From positions 1 through 64,000 of the forward strand of contig NZ_VTRT01000007.1 of assembly GCF_008274585.1 (NCBI RefSeq): DNA of 64,000 nucleotides, written 5' to 3'. The position numbers and the translations under genes were made by a program. Source of the DNA: Pedobacter sp. BS3 (lineage in GTDB: Bacteria > Bacteroidota > Bacteroidia > Sphingobacteriales > Sphingobacteriaceae). Positions 8,119 to 17,017 of the stretch are shown piece after piece (position 1 is the first letter of the stretch; each line of letters starts with the position of its first letter). Under the pieces are notes generated by a model. The model did no database searches. It saw only the letters and a program-made list of their open reading frames with translations, and was not told the DNA's origin.

Positions 8119-8911
8119 ACAATTGCTTGTCGCGATGTGTATGGCGTATGTTCTCACATCATAATCTTGTGTAAGCCAGGTGATAGCGCTCGTTTGTAAC
8201 GAGTGCTTTATTTTGTTGTGATTGTATCACAAACAAGCATTTTTTTGTGGCGTTATAAACACCTGATAAGGCTGCACTCGTTACAAGCGAGCGCAAGCGG
8301 TTTGTTTGAAGTTTGTACATTAAACAATTGCTTGTCGCGATGTGTATGGCGTATGTTCTCACATCATAATCTTGTGTAAGCCAGGTGATAGCGCTCGTTT
8401 GTAACGAGTGCTTTATTTTGTTGTGATTGTATCACAAACAAGCATTTTTTTGTGACGTTATAAACGTCGGATAAGGCTGCACTCGTTGCAAACGAGCGCA
8501 AGCGGTTTGTTTGAAGTTTGTACATTAAACAAATTGTGTGTTGCGATGTGTATGGCGTATGTTCTCACATCATAGTCTTGTGTAAGCCAGGTGATAGCGC
8601 TCGTTTGTAACGAGTGCTTTATTTTGTTGTGATTGTATCACAAACAAGCATTTTTTTGTGACGTTATAAACGTCGGATAAGGCTGCACTCGTTGCAAACG
8701 AGCGCAAGCGGTTTGTTTGAAGTTTGTACATTAAACAAATTGTGTGTTGCGATGTGTATGGCGTATGTTCTCACATCATAGTCTTGTGTAAGCCAGGTGA
8801 TAGCGCTCGTTTGTAACGAGTGCTTTATTTTGTTGTGATTGTATCACAAACAAGCATTTTTTTGTGACGTTATAAACGTCGGATAAGGCTGCACTCGTTG
8901 CAAACGAGCGC
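8093..8911. repeat. Four tandem ~205-bp repeats spanning the lactonase 3' end
   Basis: Units begin at 8093, 8298, 8503 and 8709 (205, 205, 206 and about 203 bp). Each starts CGGTTTGTTTGAAGTTTG, the end of the lactonase gene with its TAA, so copies 2-4 carry a fossil of that gene's tail. Each unit contains a ~21-bp imperfect inverted repeat (GCGCTCGTTTGTAACGAGTG and its partner) enclosing a smaller one (TTGTGAT/ATCACAA). Copies 3 and 4 are nearly identical; copy 1 differs most in its right half. This fills the 827-base gap before aroK; I see no gene in it. Confidence 0.95.
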
Positions 8912-8945
8912 TAACCGGGATAGTCTCAATACGCACTACCCAATA

Positions 8946-9467
8946 CTAACCCAAAGGCTGGGGAGAAGCTCCCAAATGACCTGCAATCCTCTCAGCAGTG
9001 AGGCTCATGCCATCCAGGATATGCTGCGCTTGTGAATAAAATTGTCCGCGGGTGGCCAGCCGTTCGCGTATCAGGTTAACCAGCGCTTCGCCACGCAGGT
9101 TTTGTAAAGCCGGCCGTTCATGTACATTCGGTGTATCGAGACGTGCTGCCAATGCTTCGGGGGACATGGAGATATAAACCGTGGTGCCATGTTCATTCAT
9201 CCAGGTCATGTTATCAAAAAAGCAGGGTAATCCGCCACCGGTTGCTATCACTACGTTTTCGCTAAAAGGATAGGATTGCAGCATATCCCGTTCATACTCA
9301 CGGAATGCCTGTTCGCCAAACCGGTTGAAATATTCGGGTATTGACATTCCGGTGCGATCTTCAAACAGTTTATCCAGGTCGATAAATTCATAATTCAATT
9401 TATTGGCCAGTTTGCGGCCATGCGTAGTTTTTCCGCAACCCATAAATCCTACCAGGAAAATTCTCAT
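8946..9467 (-). CDS. aroK: Shikimate kinase
   Basis: A 173-residue cytoplasmic kinase that phosphorylates shikimate at O3 in chorismate synthesis. The P-loop is GFMGCGKTTHGRKLA. FIDLDKLFEDRTGMSIPEYF carries the shikimate-binding aspartate, VIATGGGLPCF is the glycine-rich Walker-B-like segment, and the lid arginine region is RPALQNL. Length fits the family. Its start overlaps the DinB-like stop by 4 bp, suggesting translational coupling. It ends just after the tandem repeat block. Confidence 0.95.
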   Translation of the reverse strand: MRIFLVGFMGCGKTTHGRKLANKLNYEFIDLDKLFEDRTGMSIPEYFNRFGEQAFREYERDMLQSYPFSENVVIATGGGLPCFFDNMTWMNEHGTTVYISMSPEALAARLDTPNVHERPALQNLRGEALVNLIRERLATRGQFYSQAQHILDGMSLTAERIAGHLGASPQPLG

Positions 9468-9925
9468 AGCAAACCCTCCCGTTTCATAAAGATATAGTCG
9501 GTAACCGGTGGCTGATATCCGCCTTTGCGGAAAATAGAAGCAATTTGTGCCCGGTGATAGGTTGAATGATTGATAACGTGAAATAAAATATCGCCTACAG
9601 CATCCGTAAATTCTTCACCTTGTGAATTGGCATAGCTTACCCTGGTTTCCAGCGGGTAGGTATCCAGGCAATATCGCAATAAGCTGGCATTTTCGGCCTG
9701 AATTTGCCGGAAATTGCTGACAGAATGATGCTGAAACCGTTCGTATTCCTGCGGTTCGTATTGCATACGCTTAACCCAAATGTGTTGTGAGTTTAATACA
9801 TGGCTGAACAGGGCTTCGGCCTGGGGAATAGGTGAGGTCATGCTTTCAAATACCGAGATAATACGTTTATCGGCTATAAAGGTATAGTTTAGTAGATCAT
9901 CAAGTTTATCGCGAAAGCTTTGCAT
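9464..9925 (-). CDS. DinB-family protein
   Basis: A 153-residue four-helix protein of the DinB/YfiT superfamily. Putative metal-binding histidines lie in LFSHVLNSQHIWVKRM near the N-terminus and in DILFHVINHSTYHRAQIASIFRK near the C-terminus, the classic H-x-x-x-H spacing of the family. Relatives are often metal-dependent thiol transferases, but the reaction here is unknown. The start at 9925 (MQSFRDKLDDLL) is preferred over an ATG five codons earlier. It is coupled to aroK by a 4-bp overlap. Confidence 0.85.
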   Translation of the reverse strand: MQSFRDKLDDLLNYTFIADKRIISVFESMTSPIPQAEALFSHVLNSQHIWVKRMQYEPQEYERFQHHSVSNFRQIQAENASLLRYCLDTYPLETRVSYANSQGEEFTDAVGDILFHVINHSTYHRAQIASIFRKGGYQPPVTDYIFMKREGLL

Positions 9926-9978
9926 GATTATTAAAGTCAAAATTAAAAATCTTATAACTGGCTTATATTGGCCTGATC

Positions 9979-10027
9979 CCGGATTTTAAATCCGGAGTTA
10001 TAGCCATCGGGATTACAAATCCCGATG
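9979..10027. terminator. Two hairpins between the DoxX-like gene and the DinB-like gene
   Basis: CCGGATTT/AAATCCGG (9979-9995) and CATCGGGATT/AATCCCGATG (10005-10027) are perfect inverted repeats just downstream of the DoxX-like stop. Either may stop or attenuate transcription before the DinB-aroK pair. Neither is followed by a strong T run. Confidence 0.5.
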
Positions 10028-10041
10028 AGCATTACCCTCAC

Positions 10042-11217
10042 TTAATAATGCTGAAAATACTTATTCTCAAGCTCCTGGTAACCCGGTAAGGTGTGATAAT
10101 GCCACTTATTAATCACCACGCCATTTTTTAATAGCAACAACCCGGGATTAGCCCTTACCATACTTTTTAGCGGAACGGCATCGGCATAGAATATTTCCAT
10201 CATCAACTTATTTTGTCTGGCAAAAGCCTGTGCGTCCTGCGCCGATGCCGATGTGAGCAGCACGGTACGAATATTATAATTTTCGGCGGCATTAATTGCC
10301 AGCGCATTCATATCGCCAATGGCATGAATGTCGGTTGCCTTCAGATCGTATGCAACAATAACCAGGTTATAGTAAGGATTTTCAAGCAGTTCGCTGGTAT
10401 AATCGGTGCCTTGTGCATCGGTAATTTTCAGATCGCTGATCTTCGCGTGATAACCTTCTTTTACCAGCCGGCTTTTCGGTTCGCCGGTAATTAGCCAGTT
10501 CTCGTCCTTCCATATTTCCGTTTTCAGGTATTCTTTATCGGTCATGATTTTCTTTTCACCGGTTTTTTTGTTGACGAGGTTATAGGTGATCTCATATTCA
10601 TCCAGCGGTGCTCCCGGAGGTATTTTCATTTCCTCGGGTAAATTAGCGCCGATCTTATAGGGAAGAAAATCCATCACCGGCAGGTAATTGTAGGTGTAAA
10701 TACCCACTCCAAAGCCGATCATGATAATGAGCAGCAGCACAATTTGCTGTGCTTTCGCGGATGTAATAACCGGTTGTATCCGTTTTCGGTTAACAAACAG
10801 GACAATAATCAATACCAGCAATACCAGGTCTTTGCTGAACGATTGCCAGGGCGTTAACGGAATGGCATCGCCAAAGCAACCACAGGTACGCACCACATCA
10901 AAGGCTGCCGAATAAAAGGTAAGAAATGTGAAGAATATAATGAGCAGCAGTAAGCCCCAGGCTACTTTAATACCCTTAATGCCCAGTATCAGGGCGGCTC
11001 CTAAAATAATTTCGAGGGCGCACAGGCTGATAGCAATTGCAGTAGCAAAATCATTGAGAAACAGCAGGTGAAAAACTTCGAAATATTCCTGCAATTTATA
11101 GCTGAACCCCAGCGGATCGTTGGCTTTGATCAATCCTGAAAAGATAAACAATAATCCAACCAGCCATTTAGCGGCTTCAACCACAAACTTGTTTGCAGAA
11201 ACGGTACGTTTTTCCAT
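10042..11217 (-). CDS. DoxX/MauE-type membrane protein (BT_3928-like)
   Basis: A 391-residue protein. The N-terminal ~190 residues hold four or five membrane helices of the DoxX/MauE type (VVEAAKWLVGLLFIFSGLIKANDPLGF) with the redox-associated motif VRTCGCFGDAIPLTPW, then another helix. The C-terminal half is soluble and thioredoxin-like in outline (LVIVAYDLKATD..., PGLLLLKNGVVINKWHYHTLPGY) but has no CxxC. MauE relatives serve disulfide or methylamine dehydrogenase maturation; here a redox role in the envelope is inferred. It abuts the DUF1599 gene by one base. Confidence 0.85.
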   Translation of the reverse strand: MEKRTVSANKFVVEAAKWLVGLLFIFSGLIKANDPLGFSYKLQEYFEVFHLLFLNDFATAIAISLCALEIILGAALILGIKGIKVAWGLLLLIIFFTFLTFYSAAFDVVRTCGCFGDAIPLTPWQSFSKDLVLLVLIIVLFVNRKRIQPVITSAKAQQIVLLLIIMIGFGVGIYTYNYLPVMDFLPYKIGANLPEEMKIPPGAPLDEYEITYNLVNKKTGEKKIMTDKEYLKTEIWKDENWLITGEPKSRLVKEGYHAKISDLKITDAQGTDYTSELLENPYYNLVIVAYDLKATDIHAIGDMNALAINAAENYNIRTVLLTSASAQDAQAFARQNKLMMEIFYADAVPLKSMVRANPGLLLLKNGVVINKWHYHTLPGYQELENKYFQHY

Positions 11218-11218
11218 A

Positions 11219-11782
11219 TCAGCTTAGTTTAATCAGGGCAAAAACGGCATAATTCAGCATATCCTGGTAGTTTGCTTTTACGCCTTCGGATGCCAGGGTT
11301 TGCCCCTGGTTATCTTCAATCTGCTTCACCCGCAGCAGCTTCATCAGTATCAGATCCGTTAATGAGCTGATACGCATATCACGCCAGGCTTCACCATAAT
11401 CGTGATTTTTAGCGAACATCAGTTCCCTGGTTTCGGCTACTTTTTTATCGAACAAAGGTTCAACTTCTTCAGCGCTCAGTTCCATCTTATCGTTGTCGCT
11501 CAGTTCCAGTTGCATCATGGCAATAGCACAATAATTCACAATGCCTATGTATTCAGATACAATACCCTCGCCAACTTTAGATATTTTTTTCTCTTCGAGT
11601 GTGCGAATACGCTGGGCCTTGATAAATATCTGGTCGGTAATAGAGCTGAGGCGAAGTATGCGCCATGCCGTGCCGTAATCGGTGGTTTTCTTTAAAAATA
11701 AGTCCTTACAGGTTTTAATAACCGAATCGTATTCTGCTGATGTTCTGGCTGACAAGCTTTCTGTGTTTTTTTGGTGAAACAA
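11219..11782 (-). CDS. DUF1599 protein with two tandem copies of the domain
   Basis: A 187-residue protein with an internal duplication: KKTTDYGTAWRILRLSSITDQIFIKAQRIRTLEEK near residue 33 and KNHDYGEAWRDMRISSLTDLILMKLLRVKQIEDN near residue 124. Both carry the DYGxAWR motif of DUF1599 (nucleotide-modification-associated domain 1). The family is widespread in Bacteroidota; its biochemical role is not settled. It is the first gene of a leftward unit with the DoxX-like gene one base downstream. It diverges from folP across about 30 bases. Confidence 0.88.
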   Translation of the reverse strand: MFHQKNTESLSARTSAEYDSVIKTCKDLFLKKTTDYGTAWRILRLSSITDQIFIKAQRIRTLEEKKISKVGEGIVSEYIGIVNYCAIAMMQLELSDNDKMELSAEEVEPLFDKKVAETRELMFAKNHDYGEAWRDMRISSLTDLILMKLLRVKQIEDNQGQTLASEGVKANYQDMLNYAVFALIKLS

Positions 11783-11790
11783 TCAAATTG

Positions 11791-11810
11791 TTAGTACTTT
11801 GCTGTACTAA
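11791..11810. promoter_or_regulatory. Inverted repeat in the DUF1599-folP divergent gap
   Basis: TTAGTAC and GTACTAA are separated by six bases and fill most of the 31-base space between the two start codons. Symmetry and position suit an operator, but no regulator is identified and it could be chance. Confidence 0.3.
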
Positions 11811-11813
11811 TTT

Positions 11814-12695
11814 ATGTGCGATAAAAATACATTTTTTAATTCAAAGACAACGTTAAATGCAGCGGGAAAGCTGATTGATCTTTCCCTGCCCAGGGTAATG
11901 GGAATATTGAACATTACGCCCGATTCTTTTTTTGATGGCGGCAGGCATGATGTTCCCGATAAGGCCCTGCAACAGGTGGGCCGGATGCTGGAAGAGGGGG
12001 CTACCTTTATTGATATTGGCGCTTATTCATCGCGACCGGATGCGGCCGATATTCCGGAGAGTGAGGAATTGCAGCGATTGCTACCGGTAATACAAGCTAT
12101 CGTGAGGGAATTTCCTGAAGCCATTATTTCGGTAGATACCTTCAGGTCGGCGGTTGCCCGTGCTGCTATCGGAGAAGGAGCGCATATTATCAATGATATT
12201 TCGGCTGGTGAGCTGGATAAGGATATGTTTGATACGATGGCGAACCTGAATGTTCCGTACATCATGATGCACATGCGGGGAACGCCCAAAACCATGCAAA
12301 CATTAACGGATTATGACGATCTGGTGGGCGAGATGATCGCCTATTTTAGCGCTAAAGTTCAGCGGTTAAAAGAGCTGGGTGTACCCGATGTGATCATTGA
12401 TCCGGGCTTTGGATTTGCCAAGACCCTGAAAGATAATTACAGGTTGCTTAACGCGATGGAGCAGCTTAAGGTGCTGGAACTGCCGGTACTGGCGGGGCTA
12501 TCCCGAAAATCGATGTTGTATAAGCTGCTCAACATAACACCGCAGGAAGCATTGAACGCAACAACGGCAGCAAATACCATCGCTTTGCTGAAAGGCGCTT
12601 CAATTTTACGGGTGCACGATGTAAAGGAAGCTGTGGAATGTATTCAAATTGTGTCGGTTACAACATCGACGGTATTGCCTTTTACTTCCGGCTAA
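11814..12695 (+). CDS. folP: Dihydropteroate synthase
   Basis: A 293-residue TIM-barrel enzyme that joins p-aminobenzoate to the pterin pyrophosphate in folate synthesis. Signatures: VMGILNITPDSFFDGGRH (pterin/Mg site), DIGAYSSRPDAADI (the loop that reads GGxSTRPG in many species), ISVDTFRSAVARAA, HIINDISAGELD, IIDPGFGFAKT and LAGLSRKSMLYK. All expected active-site segments are present. Its 3' end overlaps by 4 bp the end of the convergent ABC exporter gene. Confidence 0.95.
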   Translation: MCDKNTFFNSKTTLNAAGKLIDLSLPRVMGILNITPDSFFDGGRHDVPDKALQQVGRMLEEGATFIDIGAYSSRPDAADIPESEELQRLLPVIQAIVREFPEAIISVDTFRSAVARAAIGEGAHIINDISAGELDKDMFDTMANLNVPYIMMHMRGTPKTMQTLTDYDDLVGEMIAYFSAKVQRLKELGVPDVIIDPGFGFAKTLKDNYRLLNAMEQLKVLELPVLAGLSRKSMLYKLLNITPQEALNATTAANTIALLKGASILRVHDVKEAVECIQIVSVTTSTVLPFTSG

Positions 12696-14452
12696 CTCGC
12701 CCTTCGTCCATGCAGCAGCTTATCCACCGCATCCTGTAATGAACCGGCACGAACCACTTCGCCTGAATTGACAAAATAAATTTCGTCGGCATTTTCAATG
12801 GTATTTAAGCGATGTGCAATAATCACCAATGTGGTATCTTTTGGTAGCTTGTTCAATATTTTATCCAGCAGCTTTTCGGTCACCGTATCAATATTGGCTG
12901 TTGCTTCGTCTAAAATCAGCACCTCCGGATTACGAAGTACGGCCCGTATAAAGGCAATAACCTGTTTCTGACCAAGGCTGATGCTGTTCGCTCCGGGCAG
13001 CACCTGTGTTTCCAGTCCGTTTTCAAAAAGCGCCAGCAATTCTTCCAGTCCGGTTGCCCGGATAAGCTCGTACAATTGTTCATTGCTGTAATCGCGGTAA
13101 AACTCGTTCCCGTAAAGGATATTATCCTTAATCGTGCCGGTAAATAAGAAAGGTTCCTGTAAGATAAAGCCAATTTTCCGGGTACGTTCAGTATCGCTAT
13201 ATGAACGGATATCCTTACCGTCCAGGAAAACGGTTCCCTGGGTAGGGTCGTACAGGCGGGCCATTAACGAAGCGGTTGTAGTTTTCCCGCCTCCGGTAGG
13301 GCCAACCAGGGCGTAAGTTTTCCCGCGTTCCAGCCTGAGGTTGATGTGGTGTAATATTTCTTTGCCTCCCGGATAGCTGAAATGAACGTCCTTAAATTCA
13401 AGCAGGGCATCAGCCGAACCGGCTTCCGGGTTATCTACAACAGTTAAATTGGTATCAAGCGCCAGTATGAGCGAAATGCGGTCCCATCCGGCCATAGCCA
13501 CCTGGAAGTTTGACCACAGGGCGGCCAACTGCCTCAGCGGATTATAAAAATTGGTGGTATAAGAGAGGTAACTCACCAGTAAACCGATGCTGAACTGTCC
13601 GGCGGCAATCAGGTAGATACCAAATGCGAGCACAATGAGCTGGGCGATGCTGGCGAATAATCCATAAACGGGCATGAAGATATTATTGGCCAGACCGGCG
13701 CTAATAGCCGTGCGGTAATTCTGCCGGTTAGCATCGTTAAACCGTTTGCGGAAATAATCACGGCGGTTAAACGCGATAATAACTTTAAAGTTATCCAGGC
13801 TTTCCTGGATTTCGGCGCTCATGCCGCCCACGCTTTTCAGGTTAACGGCATTCTTTTTCTTCACCCAGGGTGATACAATTCTGGTAAACAGTAAGATAAA
13901 TACGGCGGGAACCAGCGCAGCGGCACCAAGCTCAACGTTAATGACCAGCAGGAAAATCCCGGCGCCGAGCATGGTAAAGATGCTGCCGATAAACTGCATC
14001 AGCGATTGCGAAAAGAACTGGTTGATTTTATCGGTATCGTTATTGACCCGTGAAATGAGGTCGCCGGCCTTATTCTGGTTAAAAAATGCAACCGGCAATT
14101 GTTGCAGCTTATTAAAGATAGCATTACGCAGGGTAAACAGCATGCGTTGTCCCACGCTGCCCATCAGCTTGGTTTGCAGGTAGCCGGTTACCAGCGCCAT
14201 AAGGTACATGGTGAACAGTATGCCCGAAAAAACCAGCACGCCATGATATTGTTTGGTGACCACATACGTATCAATGGTATGACCAATCAGGAAAGGCCCC
14301 AGCAGGTTTAATGCGGCATTCAGGAGTATCGCTATAAAGGCCAGCGTCAGGTTTCTTTTTTCGTGCTGGATAAGCTGGAACAGCTTTTTGAGTGCGGCGT
14401 AAGTTGAAACGTTTTTTTGCTGCTCAAAAAGTTGATTGAGGTTATAATTCAT
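12692..14452 (-). CDS. ABC exporter subunit B (catalytic half, degenerate signature)
   Basis: A 586-residue half-transporter with six membrane helices and an ATPase domain. Walker A is GPTGGGKT, Walker B plus the catalytic glutamate is VLILDEATANID, and the switch histidine is in IIAHRLNTI. The signature is ISLGQKQ instead of LSGGQ. This mix is the pattern of a heterodimeric exporter, the partner being the upstream gene. The start at 14452 overlaps the end of that gene (ATGAATTATAA), implying coupling; a slightly longer start at 14479 is also open. Substrate unknown, probably hydrophobic compounds. Confidence 0.92.
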   Translation of the reverse strand: MNYNLNQLFEQQKNVSTYAALKKLFQLIQHEKRNLTLAFIAILLNAALNLLGPFLIGHTIDTYVVTKQYHGVLVFSGILFTMYLMALVTGYLQTKLMGSVGQRMLFTLRNAIFNKLQQLPVAFFNQNKAGDLISRVNNDTDKINQFFSQSLMQFIGSIFTMLGAGIFLLVINVELGAAALVPAVFILLFTRIVSPWVKKKNAVNLKSVGGMSAEIQESLDNFKVIIAFNRRDYFRKRFNDANRQNYRTAISAGLANNIFMPVYGLFASIAQLIVLAFGIYLIAAGQFSIGLLVSYLSYTTNFYNPLRQLAALWSNFQVAMAGWDRISLILALDTNLTVVDNPEAGSADALLEFKDVHFSYPGGKEILHHINLRLERGKTYALVGPTGGGKTTTASLMARLYDPTQGTVFLDGKDIRSYSDTERTRKIGFILQEPFLFTGTIKDNILYGNEFYRDYSNEQLYELIRATGLEELLALFENGLETQVLPGANSISLGQKQVIAFIRAVLRNPEVLILDEATANIDTVTEKLLDKILNKLPKDTTLVIIAHRLNTIENADEIYFVNSGEVVRAGSLQDAVDKLLHGRRAS

Positions 14453-16172
14453 AGTTGCTGGTGCTTTGTTGTGATTCAAGTATCTGGATATATTCCGGAC
14501 TGTTGGTCAGCAGTTGCTGATGTGTGCCTCTGGCAATCATTTCGCCTTCCATTAGCAGGATAATCTGGTCGTAATGCTCAACCGAAGCAATTTTTTGTGT
14601 AACCGATAACAGGGTCAGGTCAGGATAATTCTTCCGGATATTGGCTAATATTTGTTGTTCGGTATGTGTATCTACACGGGCGGTAAAATCATCCAACAGC
14701 AGGATTGTAGGATTAACAGCCAGTGCCCTGGCCAGCATGATGCGTTGTTTCTGTCCGCCAGAAAGGCTGGAACCACGTTCTGAAACCAGGGTATCTAATT
14801 TTTCGGGCAGGCTTTCAATGAATCCGCCGAGCTCGGCGGTAGCTATGGCTTTTTCCAGCGAGGCATCCGTCACAGTATCGCTAAAGGCGATATTCTCGCG
14901 GATGCTCATGTTGAAAATAATGCTATCCTGGAATACAAAACCAACCTGTTTATAAAAGGTTTCGGCGTGGTACTCGCTAATGGCATGACCATCATACAGA
15001 ATGGTACCGGAATCAGGCTGAACCAACCCGGTGAGCAGGTACAGCAATTGCGTTTTTCCGGCCGCTGTAGGTCCGATAATGGCTGTCCGGGAACCAGGTT
15101 CGACCGAGAAGGAAATATGTTTTAATGCCGGTTTCTGGTGGTAAGTTAATGTCACGTCTTCCAGGCTGATTGCGCCGCTTAACGGTGTGTTCAATGTTCC
15201 GGTGCTTGCTGTTACCGGCGCTTCTATCACATGGCTTATCCGATTATACGAAGCTGTGGCCTGGGCAATCACATTGCTCATAAAACCAATAACCAATATC
15301 GGGAAAATCAGCATGGCCAGGTAACTGTTAAATGCCGCAAAATCGCCCAGGCTCATGTTGCCGTTTATTACAAAATGTCCGCCCAGCAACAGGATAGCCA
15401 AAGCGGCCATGTTGGCTGTAAAAACAATGACCGGTATTAGCCCGGCAAATAGTCGTAAGATGGCTAAACCGAAGCTTTTGGCTTTGGTATTGGCTTCGAG
15501 GAATTTATTGTACTCCAGTTGTTGTGAGTTAATGACGCGGATGAGCGCTGAACCTAAAATACTTTCGTTAATGACCTTGTTAAGCCAGTCTATTACGCCG
15601 CGGCTTTGGATAAATAGCGGTCGTACCTTGCGCAAAACCAGGAAGAATGTTCCCCCGATAATTGGGATAATGGCAATAACTGCCAAAGCCAGTTTCCAGT
15701 TAATGCTGATGAGCAGGATGCTTGCCCCGATAATGATGAACAGCGATGAGGCAATGGAAACAATGGCTTGTGCCACAAACTGCTTGATGGAGTCTACATC
15801 GGCGGTAAGATTGGTTAACAGCTTGGCCGGGTTAGCTTCTTCGATGAAGGCAAAGCTTTGTGCCGATATTTTATCTGAGAGCTGTGTCCGGAGGTCGCGG
15901 GCTACCCGTTCTGAAGCATAGGTTTGGATAATGCTTTGCAGGTAAGTGAACACAAATACCACCACGGCAATGGCAGCAAATTGTATAATGATGCGGTTAA
16001 ACGAAAAATTATCGTGATTGAATGCATCAATGCCGTTCCCGATAATTTTAGGTAGCCATAGGTTTAAGCCGTTACCCAGCAAGGCCAGTAGAATAAGCAA
16101 TGCCAGCAACCCGCTGTAGGGTTTCAGGAGACTAAAAACTCCCGGTTTATTGTTATTTGTTGGTTTGTTCAT
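14442..16172 (-). CDS. ABC exporter subunit A (degenerate catalytic site)
   Basis: A 576-residue half-transporter, six membrane helices plus ATPase. Walker A (GPTAAGKT) and the signature (LSGGQKQR) are intact, but the residue after the Walker B aspartate is Asp instead of Glu (ILLLDDFTARVD) and the switch histidine is replaced by Gln (LLSVTQKIAS). Together with subunit B this gives one canonical and one degenerate ATP site, as in TM287/288 or LmrCD. The start is ATG at 16172 (MNKPTNNN). The TetR-family gene lies just upstream on the same strand and probably regulates it. Confidence 0.92.
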   Translation of the reverse strand: MNKPTNNNKPGVFSLLKPYSGLLALLILLALLGNGLNLWLPKIIGNGIDAFNHDNFSFNRIIIQFAAIAVVVFVFTYLQSIIQTYASERVARDLRTQLSDKISAQSFAFIEEANPAKLLTNLTADVDSIKQFVAQAIVSIASSLFIIIGASILLISINWKLALAVIAIIPIIGGTFFLVLRKVRPLFIQSRGVIDWLNKVINESILGSALIRVINSQQLEYNKFLEANTKAKSFGLAILRLFAGLIPVIVFTANMAALAILLLGGHFVINGNMSLGDFAAFNSYLAMLIFPILVIGFMSNVIAQATASYNRISHVIEAPVTASTGTLNTPLSGAISLEDVTLTYHQKPALKHISFSVEPGSRTAIIGPTAAGKTQLLYLLTGLVQPDSGTILYDGHAISEYHAETFYKQVGFVFQDSIIFNMSIRENIAFSDTVTDASLEKAIATAELGGFIESLPEKLDTLVSERGSSLSGGQKQRIMLARALAVNPTILLLDDFTARVDTHTEQQILANIRKNYPDLTLLSVTQKIASVEHYDQIILLMEGEMIARGTHQQLLTNSPEYIQILESQQSTSNYEL

Positions 16173-16186
16173 GTGTTTGCTTTGTG

Positions 16187-16218
16187 GCCTCACCCCTCTC
16201 TCCAAAGGAGAGGGAGGT
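16187..16218. repeat. Interspersed palindromic element (CTCTCC/GGAGAG core)
   Basis: GCCTCACCCCTCTCTCC, then AAA, then GGAGAGGGAGG. It lies between the regulator and the ABC exporter genes. Same family as the elements embedded in argB, argF' and argC. Confidence 0.8.
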
Positions 16219-16274
16219 AGTTTATGCTCTTTATCTTGTTTCTTGATTCTATGTTCTTGTATCTCTTTTATCGC

Positions 16275-16309
16275 TTTTCACTTTCAACTTTTCACTTTCA
16301 ACTTTCATC
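16275..16309. repeat. Five heptanucleotide repeats over the regulator stop codon
   Basis: Alternating TTTTCAC and TTTCAAC units in strict 7-nt phase. The array covers the last codons and stop of the TetR-type gene, so its C-terminal residues are repeat-encoded. Confidence 0.85.
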
Positions 16310-16897
16310 CGGTTTCAGGCCTTTTAATACAATTTCCAGGGTTTGGTTCATAATATCTTCCGAAAGGGTGAATTTATTTCCGGCCATATTTACGCCTAAC
16401 TGGTGAAACTGTACCAGGCTGTACAATGGCGCAAATGCCACTGACCAGTACACTTCCACCGGGACTTTGACCAATTCTTTTCGCTCAATGGCATGGTGCA
16501 CAAACCGATCCATTTTATCTTTAAACGTTTCATTTACCATACCAATTACTTTTTCGTGAAGTGATGAATGCCGGATTTGCTCTATGAAAATTGCTTTGTC
16601 TTTATGCTCCATAATGTATCTTGAGCGATTCATCCATTGGATGCGCAGCCCTTCGCTGAAAGGCATAGCCGGGTCGAAATTTTTCATGGTTTCTTCGGAC
16701 ATTCGCTGACTTTCTTCTTTGTATAAGCTCAAAATCAGGTCCTCTTTATCTTTGTAATAAATGTAAATGGTGGCCGGCGATACTCCTGCAGCCCTGGCCA
16801 GCTTTTGTATGCTGAATTCGTCCAGGCCCTTTTTTACAATCATATCCAGGGCAGTTTGCCTGAGCTTTATCTCTTTATTACTGTCACGGTTCCTCAT
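16298..16897 (-). CDS. TetR/AcrR-family transcriptional regulator
   Basis: A 199-residue repressor-type protein. The N-terminal helix-turn-helix is LRQTALDMIVKKGLDEFSIQKLARAAGVSPATIYIYYKDKEDL; the remainder is the helical ligand-binding domain (YRPF-like FAPLYSLVQFHQLGV). It precedes the two ABC exporter genes on the same strand, with a palindrome just upstream of its own start that suits a TetR operator. Inference: it represses itself and the exporter, and possibly the divergent MFS gene, and is released by an exported compound. Confidence 0.92.
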   Translation of the reverse strand: MRNRDSNKEIKLRQTALDMIVKKGLDEFSIQKLARAAGVSPATIYIYYKDKEDLILSLYKEESQRMSEETMKNFDPAMPFSEGLRIQWMNRSRYIMEHKDKAIFIEQIRHSSLHEKVIGMVNETFKDKMDRFVHHAIERKELVKVPVEVYWSVAFAPLYSLVQFHQLGVNMAGNKFTLSEDIMNQTLEIVLKGLKPDES

Positions 16898-16912
16898 TCG
16901 CCGATAAATATA

Positions 16913-16926
16913 AATGAATGTTCATT
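16913..16926. promoter_or_regulatory. Probable TetR-type operator (AATGAA-TG-TTCATT)
   Basis: A perfect 6+2+6 inverted repeat 15 bases upstream of the regulator's start and about 90 bases upstream of the divergent MFS start. Length and symmetry match operators of TetR-family repressors. Confidence 0.65.
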
Positions 16927-17017
16927 CTTTTAAAAGGGTCAAGAGAAATTTCTTATAGAAATATTACAGGAATGATAATTGCATAAGAAGTTCTGCAGTA
17001 CCGTTGAAGAATATCTT

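Noticed and set aside
8159-8362. 67-codon leftward frame inside the tandem repeats
   Set aside because: It spans the 205-bp repeat junction and is a product of the repeat, not a gene.
8093-8911. CRISPR array
   Set aside because: Units are 205 bp and directly adjacent with no short unique spacers; no cas genes are present.
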